Assembly (NCBI GenBank): GCA_024694125.1
Contig: JAILKE010000038.1
Coordinates: forward strand, 23,933 to 87,932
DNA from: Bacteroidales bacterium
GTDB taxonomy: Bacteria > Bacteroidota > Bacteroidia > Bacteroidales > UBA3663
DNA: 64,000 bases
Direction: 5' to 3'
Part shown: in pieces, positions 57,346-64,000 of the stretch
Numbering within the stretch: position 1 is the first letter of the stretch
How the letters are laid out: each line of letters opens with the position of its first letter
Made by a program: the position numbers and the translations under genes
Notes under the pieces: model-generated
Database searches by the model: none
The model's input: the letters and a program-made list of their open reading frames with translations, nothing else
Told to the model about the DNA's origin: nothing

Positions 57346-57392
57346 CATTGTTAGAATAGATCAACCGAAGTCAGCCATTGTAACTTCTTGTA

Positions 57393-57447
57393 CTTTGTCC
57401 TTAGTCCCTTTGTTTCTTTGTCCTTTGTACTTAGTCCCTTTGTCACT
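57393..57447. repeat. ACTAAGGGACAAAG repeat, copy 2 (inverted)
   Basis: TACTTTGTCCTTAGTCCCTTTGTTTCTTTGTCCTTTGTACTTAGTCCCTTTGTC. Confidence 0.8.
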
Positions 57448-57449
57448 TC

Positions 57450-58052
57450 TCACTTGTGTATCCTATCGCTATTCTGGGCAATAAATTCGTTCCAGGAACG
57501 GGAACTGCTGCCCGACGAACGTGGGATGCGGCTACTGCCACCGCCTTTGGCGCCGAGCAGGGCACCTGGACGGGTAGTCATATAGAAATGAGTCAAGGCA
57601 ATGGCCACGGCATCGGTCGCATCGTTCTTAGTCTGCATATCTTCGTCCGACAGGTGAAGGGCATTCTTGACCATGGCAGCCACCTGTTCCTTGGAGGCTG
57701 AGCCATTGCCTACTATCTGGATCTTGACCTTGGCAGGAGGGTACTCGAAGATTGGGATGTCGCGTTCAACGGCAGCGGCCATAGCCACACCCTGAGCACG
57801 ACACAATTTGATCATTGAGTTCGGGTTGATACCGACGAATGGAGACTCGATGGCGAGTTCATCAGGATGATACTGCTCGATCAACCCCAGCACCCGCTCG
57901 TAGATACGTTTCAGGCGCAGGTAATGACTCTCGAACTTCTTGAGTTGCAGCACACCCATCACCATGAGTTCAGGCTTACGGTCATCCACGCGGAGCACCC
58001 CGTAGCCCATCACATTCGTACCTGGGTCAATTCCCAATATAATCTTCTCCAT
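57450..58052 (-). CDS. ruvC: Crossover junction endodeoxyribonuclease RuvC
   Basis: IILGIDPGTNVMGYGVL, LAIESPFVGINPNS, NDATDAVAIALTH. Confidence 0.96.
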   Translation of the reverse strand: MEKIILGIDPGTNVMGYGVLRVDDRKPELMVMGVLQLKKFESHYLRLKRIYERVLGLIEQYHPDELAIESPFVGINPNSMIKLCRAQGVAMAAAVERDIPIFEYPPAKVKIQIVGNGSASKEQVAAMVKNALHLSDEDMQTKNDATDAVAIALTHFYMTTRPGALLGAKGGGSSRIPRSSGSSSRSWNEFIAQNSDRIHK

Positions 58053-58743
58053 CGGGCTGAGACTCTACCTGACGCAGATAAACGATATGCTGCTGTATCA
58101 GTTCGCTGTTCTTGACGTAGTCGCTCATTGGAGCCAGCATCTCCTCCATCTCGGCAGACGAACGGGCCTGGGCGGTCTTGACATTGGCGCAGTAAACACC
58201 GATCAGGTTCTGGTCATTGGCCTGGTAGATTGAGTCGATGTGCTGGTTGACCATATCGCTGTATCTGGTATAGACCGGCACGAAGGTCTCCTCGGTGAGA
58301 GGTCCATCCTGCCCCATCTTCTCCATCTCGTCAGCCAGCATGTAGCCGACCGAATCGACCCACGCCATCATATTGTCTATCTCGTCATTGATTGGGGTAC
58401 CTGTAGCCGTCATGGCCTCTCCTATCGTAACTTCAATCTCGCCAGCCTCCAGCGCAATCATACCTGCGCCATACTCACTAACCAGATAGACGAAGTAAGG
58501 CTGCTTGGGGTCGATTGGACCGGTGAAGGTGAACTTTTCGTTGGTAACCAGGACCGAGTCGAAAGTCTGGTTGTCGAGGCCCGCCATATAGATATATCCA
58601 GTGATAGGGCCACGCTCTATCACGGTGTCACCCATCTGGAAGGTGGCTGGTATGTCGAACGTTCCGTTTACGGTATAAGTCTTAGTACTATTACAAGCCG
58701 TCAGGGTCAAAAGAGCCACGGCCAGGGTCAATAATTTTTTCAT
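58027..58743 (-). CDS. DUF4369-like lipoprotein
   Basis: Lipobox LTAC; TVNGTFDIPATFQMGDTVIERGPITGYIYM..DQTFDSVLVTNEKFTFTG. Confidence 0.75.
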   Translation of the reverse strand: MKKLLTLAVALLTLTACNSTKTYTVNGTFDIPATFQMGDTVIERGPITGYIYMAGLDNQTFDSVLVTNEKFTFTGPIDPKQPYFVYLVSEYGAGMIALEAGEIEVTIGEAMTATGTPINDEIDNMMAWVDSVGYMLADEMEKMGQDGPLTEETFVPVYTRYSDMVNQHIDSIYQANDQNLIGVYCANVKTAQARSSAEMEEMLAPMSDYVKNSELIQQHIVYLRQVESQPDGEDYIGN

Positions 58744-59351
58744 ATTTTTAGTTTGATTAGTGCTTGATAAAGTCTTTGTACGGGCAAGCCCATCACATTG
58801 TAGTAACTACCCTCCAGCTGAGTGCAGCCCACATAGCCTATCCACTCCTGTATGCCATAGGCACCAGCCTTGTCGTAGGGGCGATATTGATCGATGTAAT
58901 AGTCAATCTGCTCGTCGGTCAGTGTTCCGAAGGTCACATTCGTACAACACACGAAACTGGTGGAATCGGCAGCGCTGCGCAGACATACACCAGTATAGAC
59001 CTGATGCGTACAACCACTGAGGCGGTGCAACATACGCTGGGCATCGGCACGGTCATGGGGCTTGCCCATCTCTTCTCCGTCGCACCACACGATGGTATCG
59101 GCGGTGATAAGCACTTCGCCTGGCTTCAGCTGCATATCGTAGGCCGACATCTTGAGCTTTGCTATGTGCAACGGGATGTCGCCGCCCTGCAGTCCCTCTG
59201 GATGAGTCTCGTCGATGTCCTTCAGCCGGACCACCTCCATCGGTATATCCAGACCTGCCAGCAGTTCCCGGCGTCTCGGGCTGTTTGATGCCAACAACAG
59301 ACGCATCTGCGGCTGACTATCATCTAAATTATTATTTTCTGTATCTAACAT
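58740..59351 (-). CDS. maf: Maf family nucleotide pyrophosphatase
   Basis: LLLASNSPRRRELL, ITADTIVWCDGEEMGKP, YDKAGAYGIQEW. Confidence 0.95.
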   Translation of the reverse strand: MLDTENNNLDDSQPQMRLLLASNSPRRRELLAGLDIPMEVVRLKDIDETHPEGLQGGDIPLHIAKLKMSAYDMQLKPGEVLITADTIVWCDGEEMGKPHDRADAQRMLHRLSGCTHQVYTGVCLRSAADSTSFVCCTNVTFGTLTDEQIDYYIDQYRPYDKAGAYGIQEWIGYVGCTQLEGSYYNVMGLPVQRLYQALIKLKI

Positions 59352-59536
59352 CGAGTTATTTACTATTTGACTATCTTAAATATTTACTATTTGACAATTT
59401 ACGATTTACTATTTATTTGACAATTGAATTATTTAATCATTTCCCCTCCATTGAACGTTTTTCAATCGGAGTAGTTTTTCAACTTTCAATTTTCAATTCG
59501 TAAATTTTATCAATTATCAATTGTCAATTATCAATT
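59352..59536 (-). repeat. AT-rich intergenic element, copy C (upstream of maf)
   Basis: On minus: TTGATAAAATTTACGAATTGAAAATTGAAAGTTGAAAA...GGGGAAATGATTAAAT...CAAATAGTAAATA-N5-ATG. Confidence 0.8.
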
Positions 59537-59551
59537 AAGGGCGCCGCCCTT

Positions 59552-60079
59552 TCACCATCCAAAGGCCTCCTTGTCGGCCATCCATTTACCTTGGGCCTTG
59601 AGTACCTGCTCAATGACGTCACGGGCAGCGCCGTGGCCACCGGTGCAATGGCTGACATAACGGGCTATGGCGCGAATCTCCGGGCAGGCATCTGCGGGAC
59701 AGCAAGGCAATCCCACCAACTGCATCACCTCATAATCGGGGATATCGTCACCCATATAGAGCATCTCGTCGAGCGACACCCCCGTGCGCTGCATCAGGTC
59801 ATGCAGGTCGTCCGTCTTGACGTGCGATCCCATATAGATATCCTTCACGCCGAGATAGGCATACCTTTTCTCGACCACTGTACTCCTGCCACCCGATATG
59901 ATACCTATGTTGATACCCATCTTCACGGCGAGCTGAATGGCATATCCATCCTTGACATTGAGCGTACGCAGGGGCTGACCCTCTTCATCCATTGGGATGG
60001 TACTTTCGCTCAATACGCCATCCACGTCAAACACGATGGCTTTGATCTTGGTCAAATCGTAGTCTATCATTGGCTCCAT
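59552..60079 (-). CDS. HAD hydrolase, KDO-8-phosphate phosphatase (KdsC/YrbI)-like
   Basis: [33 protein letters not shown] at 60079 preferred. Confidence 0.9.
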   Translation of the reverse strand: MEPMIDYDLTKIKAIVFDVDGVLSESTIPMDEEGQPLRTLNVKDGYAIQLAVKMGINIGIISGGRSTVVEKRYAYLGVKDIYMGSHVKTDDLHDLMQRTGVSLDEMLYMGDDIPDYEVMQLVGLPCCPADACPEIRAIARYVSHCTGGHGAARDVIEQVLKAQGKWMADKEAFGW

Positions 60080-60089
60080 ATTTTGCACG

Positions 60090-60120
60090 CAAAAATACGC
60101 ATTATTTGTCATATTACCAA
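60090..60120 (-). promoter_or_regulatory. Promoter abutting kdsC-like start
   Basis: CAAAAATA-N20-CAAA on plus = TTTG-N20-TATTTTTG on minus. Confidence 0.65.
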
Positions 60121-60354
60121 ATAAAAGCGCATAAAACCCCTTTTTTATACCTACTTTTTGCGTCAACTACGCCATTTGTCAATGCTCCGAATGTTAATAC
60201 AGCATACAAATAAGGCACAACTATGCCTCCTCTCGTTTCTTGTTCGCTCAAAAATCAAGGACATGTTAGGACGTTTTTTCGCTTTCAATTATTTTTTTTA
60301 ATAGAATTAAGGGAATTATATATGGTTGGGAACGCAGATGGAACTGATTTAACA

Positions 60355-60590
60355 GATAGGAACGGATTTTTCGTTATCGTCTTCGTTTTCGTTTGCTTTT
60401 TTATCACCGAATTCAACGAATATATACGAAGTATTCCTTTCGCATTCGCTTTCCTCAATAATATTCAACGAATTTGTAACGAATCCCCTCCACAGAAATG
60501 TTTTTTGTTTCTTTCGTTTTTTAGCTTTCAAAAAAAATCTCAACGGAACCGCTTTTCGGTTATCATTTTGGTTATCGTACATCAATAACT
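60355..60590. repeat. TTCGTTATCG/TTTCGTTTTCG-rich tract (relative of 5980 and 8040 tracts)
   Basis: TTCGTTATCGTCTTCGTTTTCG ... GGTTATCATTTTGGTTATCGTAC. Confidence 0.6.
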
Positions 60591-60663
60591 GCCTAATTGA
60601 CTACTATATATGACAAAAATAGGCCAAAAACGACTAAAAAAGCAAGAAAAAGTGCGCAAACTA

Positions 60664-60694
60664 TTGCACACTCCAAAAAAAGGCCGTATCTTTG
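60664..60694 (+). promoter_or_regulatory. Promoter for 60845 gene
   Basis: TTG-N20-TATCTTTG. Confidence 0.75.
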
Positions 60695-60844
60695 CACCGT
60701 CAAAAAGGAAAAAGCTCTTCAGTGGAAGAGAACCAAAAGACTAATAGGATTCAAAACAGAGATGGATAAGTGAACCGAGAGTAGGAAACGATCAATATCA
60801 CATTAAATTATTATTAAACGTTATTAAATTAAGGTATTAGTGTT

Positions 60845-61294
60845 ATGAAAAAGTTTATGTTAGTTTTTGCAATGGCTGCCACAATGATGGCAGGTGCAAC
60901 AGTTAAGGCAGAAGGTGCAGTTAATAGCGCAGCAAACAACGCTAACAAGACCGCTGTAGTAGAGGAGAATAAAATGAACTTTGACTCCGTGAACTATAAG
61001 ATCCGTCTGCGCCTCCGCGACTTGAACAAGGTAATGCGTCTCGATGCAGACCAGATCGAGAGCCTGCAGTTCACTTGCAGCGATCTGAACCGTCGTGTAG
61101 CCCGTCTGCAGAAGGTTCCAGCTGATCAGCGTCAGGCTCGCCTTTCTCTCATCGTCAATCAGAACCTCGCTGCCGTACACGAGTTGGTTACTCCAGCACA
61201 GTATCGTCAGTATCTCGCATTCCTGAATCAGGAGTTCAACAAGCTTGGCCTGAACTCGGTACTCTTCAACGACAGCATGTTGGCTGACAAGTAA
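60845..61294 (+). CDS. Small secreted helical protein (Spy/CpxP-like candidate)
   Basis: Signal peptide ATVKA|EG; arginine-rich helical body; VTPAQYRQYLAFLNQ. Confidence 0.78.
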   Translation: MKKFMLVFAMAATMMAGATVKAEGAVNSAANNANKTAVVEENKMNFDSVNYKIRLRLRDLNKVMRLDADQIESLQFTCSDLNRRVARLQKVPADQRQARLSLIVNQNLAAVHELVTPAQYRQYLAFLNQEFNKLGLNSVLFNDSMLADK

Positions 61295-61330
61295 TCCGAG
61301 GCACCCTATATATTAGCCCATAGAATAAGA

Positions 61331-61362
61331 AAGGACAGACTCATTGAGCCTGTCCTTTTTTA
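61331..61362 (+). terminator. Rho-independent terminator
   Basis: AAGGACAG-ACTCATTGAGC-CTGTCCTTTTTT. Confidence 0.9.
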
Positions 61363-61398
61363 TTAATAGGGGAGTAAAATAGGGAGAGAAAAATTTCC

Positions 61399-64000
61399 TC
61401 AACCTACACTACCGTAATGCTGGCTGACGTAATTATATACAGCGTCGCGGTAGTAGAGTACACTATCGTCCGAGAAGCTCTCGGGGAGTTCTTGCCACAG
61501 GATGTCGCGGATGGTGACGAAGATAGCAGACCTTGTCTCCTGCTTGTCGAATGGATGATCCATTGTTGCCAACTGCTCCTTGATCTTCTCCAGCAGATCT
61601 TTGGCGACTACCTTCAGTTTTTTGATATCCTCTTTCGATAGGTCGTCCTTCATCAATACATCGTACAGGGAGAGCTGCTCGTCATTCTCGAAGCCCTCGC
61701 GTATGTATCGTTTCTCCTCCACAGTCAGTTCGTTAGACAGTTTCATCAGTTCCTCGAACGTTTTCTCAATCGTAGCACGGTTCTGCTCCTGGTTGTAGTC
61801 GTGAATGATTTCCTGGTATCGCTCGTAGAAATTGATACGCGCAGGATTCTGTGCCAGCATCTGGGCGATGCGCTCCTGCAGCAGTTCCTGGATATCCTTC
61901 ATGATCAGGTTCTTCTCCTTGCTCTTGGCGAACTCCCTACGGAGCAAGTCGAAGTCGATGCCACTGATATCGAACCGTCGCGAGTCAGCCACCATCATGT
62001 TGGACGGATCCACCTCAAGATGTTCATCAACTATCCTGTTGATAGCCACACTGAGGTTGGTGATATCCGCATGCTTGCGTTTCAGCTGCAGCTCCTTGTA
62101 GATAGCCTCGATGGCATCCTTCTGCTGCTTCATTTCGGGAGTGATATCCTCGCGGTCGAGGTATTTCCACAGTTTCAGCAGCGTGGAGGCGAAAGTGCAG
62201 TACGACTTCCGTATCTCGGCAGTCTCGCACATCGCATTGGCAATCTTCTTCAGCAATGACAGTTTCTTGAAACCCTCAGCCGCAATCAGGTCATTCAGTT
62301 CGTAATCATGTTCGTGCAGGAAAGCCGCCGCAGCAGCTATCGTTTCCAGCACATGTTGGATGAGCACCTTCTTATCGACCGTTGGGTCATTGCCACCCGC
62401 ACCGTCTTCCGGATTGGCGGTATAGTCAGCCAATGCCTGGCGCAGAGCCTTCACTATGCCGATATAGTCAATGACCAGGCCATTGGTTTTACCCTCCGAC
62501 ACGCGGTTGGCACGGGCAATGGTCTGCATCAACGTATGGGCTTTCATCGGTTTGTCAATGTATAGGCAAGAGAGAGTCTTCACGTCGAATCCCGTCAGCC
62601 ACATGGCACAGACAAAGACGATGCGCAGCGTCGAGTCGGGATCCTTGAACTTCTTGTCCAGTTCCTCTTTCTCCATACGTTCGCGATGGGGCTCGATGTC
62701 CAGATCCCATTTTCTGAAAGTCTGAATCTCATTCTGCTCCTGCGACACCACCACAGCCATGTCCGTCGCGCGCATCCATTCCAGTTTGCGCTGCATCTCC
62801 TGTGCCTCCTGTTGCGAGGCACATTTCGCAATGGAGGCTTCCAGCGCCTTGATCTCACGCTGCCAGTATTCCTGCACATAGTTGAACATACGGACGCAGG
62901 TCACCTTGTTGTAGCACACGAACATCGCTTTGCCCGATGTCCACAGGTCACTGTAATGATGCACAAAGTCCTGGGCTATCAGGCGCAGACGTTTGGCTGC
63001 CGTCAGCAGGTGCACCTCCTTGGCAAACTCCCTTTCCAGCTTCGCCATCTGCGAGGCATCCAGATCGCCTGCCTGTTCCAGGGCAGCAGCTATCTCGTCG
63101 TTTATTTCGGGGTTCTTCAGGTCCTGCAGTTTCTCGCCGCGGTTCTCGTAGTAGAGCGGCACGGTTGCCTTGTCCTCCACTGCCCTCTTGAAGTCGTATA
63201 TACTCACATAACCGCCGAATGTACGCGCCGTGATATTGTCGTTCGACAGCAGCGGCGTTCCCGTGAAGCCTATGCGGTGAGCCGTCGGCAACATGTGCAT
63301 CAGGTTATCGGCAAAGATTCCGTTCTGCGTGCGGTGCGCCTCATCGCTCATCACGATGATGTCGTGGTCCGGGTAGATAGCTTCCGCCTGGGCATCATTG
63401 AATTTCTGGATCAATGAGAAGATGAACGATGGATTGCCTCTCAACTTCATCTTCAGGTTCTCGCCGCTGCTGGCTATGAACTTCTTGGCTTTGACGTTGC
63501 CCAGCAGTCCGCAGTTCTCGAAGGTGTCGCTTATCTGCTTGTTCAGTTCGTCGCGGTCAGTCAGCACCAGGAAAGTGGGCGATCCCTCGAACTTACGGCG
63601 TATCTTCTGCGCCAGGAACAGCATCGAGTAGCTCTTGCCCGAGCCTTGCGTGTGCCAGAACACACCTAGTTTTCCGTTCAGGTACTGGCGGTTGCGGTAC
63701 ATCTCCACCGCCTGGTTCACGCCCAGATACTGGTGATTGCGGGCCAATATCTTGGCAGTGCGGCCGCCGCTGTGGTCATACAGGATGAAGTTCTCCAGCA
63801 GGTCCAGCAGGTTCTCCTTCCGGCATATACCGCGCAGCATCGTAGGCAGTTCGATGTTGCCTGCCTCCTGCTCCGTCAGACGTTTCCATTCGTGGAAGAA
63901 CTCCCACTTCGAGTCGATGGTTCCCACACGCGCCTCCAGACCATTGCTGAACATGATGAAGGCGTTGCAGTAGAACAGTTGCGGTATGGTGTCCAGGTAG
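61399..64000 (-). CDS. hsdR: Type I restriction enzyme R subunit (HsdR), N-terminal part outside window
   Basis: FWHTQGSGKSYSMLFLAQKIRRKF, MSDEAHRTQNG, GFTGTPLL, LIQTIARANR-like motif VMQTIARANRVSEGK region; frame open to window end (YLDTIPQLFYCNAFIMFSNG). Confidence 0.94.
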   Translation of the reverse strand, partial: YLDTIPQLFYCNAFIMFSNGLEARVGTIDSKWEFFHEWKRLTEQEAGNIELPTMLRGICRKENLLDLLENFILYDHSGGRTAKILARNHQYLGVNQAVEMYRNRQYLNGKLGVFWHTQGSGKSYSMLFLAQKIRRKFEGSPTFLVLTDRDELNKQISDTFENCGLLGNVKAKKFIASSGENLKMKLRGNPSFIFSLIQKFNDAQAEAIYPDHDIIVMSDEAHRTQNGIFADNLMHMLPTAHRIGFTGTPLLSNDNITARTFGGYVSIYDFKRAVEDKATVPLYYENRGEKLQDLKNPEINDEIAAALEQAGDLDASQMAKLEREFAKEVHLLTAAKRLRLIAQDFVHHYSDLWTSGKAMFVCYNKVTCVRMFNYVQEYWQREIKALEASIAKCASQQEAQEMQRKLEWMRATDMAVVVSQEQNEIQTFRKWDLDIEPHRERMEKEELDKKFKDPDSTLRIVFVCAMWLTGFDVKTLSCLYIDKPMKAHTLMQTIARANRVSEGKTNGLVIDYIGIVKALRQALADYTANPEDGAGGNDPTVDKKVLIQHVLETIAAAAAFLHEHDYELNDLIAAEGFKKLSLLKKIANAMCETAEIRKSYCTFASTLLKLWKYLDREDITPEMKQQKDAIEAIYKELQLKRKHADITNLSVAINRIVDEHLEVDPSNMMVADSRRFDISGIDFDLLRREFAKSKEKNLIMKDIQELLQERIAQMLAQNPARINFYERYQEIIHDYNQEQNRATIEKTFEELMKLSNELTVEEKRYIREGFENDEQLSLYDVLMKDDLSKEDIKKLKVVAKDLLEKIKEQLATMDHPFDKQETRSAIFVTIRDILWQELPESFSDDSVLYYRDAVYNYVSQHYGSVG

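Noticed and set aside
57388-57585. 65-aa plus-strand ORF MYFVLSPFVSLSFVLSPFV...
   Set aside because: Product of the same repeat plus antisense ruvC sequence.
57450-58052. Ser-rich C-terminal tail of RuvC (GGGSSRIPRSSGSSSRSWNEF)
   Set aside because: Bacteroidetes RuvC tails are variable linkers before a conserved W-x-x-F-like end; not strong evidence of novelty.
61399-64000. Complete restriction-modification island
   Set aside because: Only the C-terminal part of HsdR is inside the window; hsdM/hsdS cannot be assessed.

Overview
The window looks like a Bacteroidales (Prevotella-like) chromosome segment. Evidence is TAnnTTTG-type -7 promoter elements with an upstream TTG, no obvious Shine-Dalgarno sites, type IX secretion genes and many lipoproteins. 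Main content from left to right: porU (5'-truncated) and porV; flavodoxin; a membrane-anchored methyltransferase; an MFS transporter divergent from an AraC regulator; pgeF, 5-FCL and AlaX-like genes; a PepSY gene followed by a complete hmu-type haem operon (calycin-like lipoprotein, TonB receptor, CobN/HmuS, HmuT-, HmuU- and HmuV-like); cyclophilin; tRNA-Glu(CTC); DHH phosphoesterase, glmM-like mutase, 5'-nucleotidase, FecE-like ATPase, ruvX, def and recA; GH95 and GH140-like glycosidases; a two-gene AAA ATPase + DUF4435 module resembling PARIS-type defence; a Cys-rich mini-lipoprotein; a five-gene outer-membrane cluster (DUF4876, TonB receptor, DUF6850, S8 peptidase, PorV/PorQ-like barrel); an ABC permease/ATPase pair; DUF4836, ruvC, DUF4369, maf and kdsC-like genes; and a 3'-truncated-by-window type I restriction HsdR. 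The least expected signals are non-coding. A recurrent AT-rich intergenic element ends in AAATAGTAAATA-N5/6-ATG at four separate gene starts. A roughly 700-bp repeat mosaic follows the hmu operon, including a duplicated two-hairpin element. All family calls come from reading translated motifs; no database search was run.
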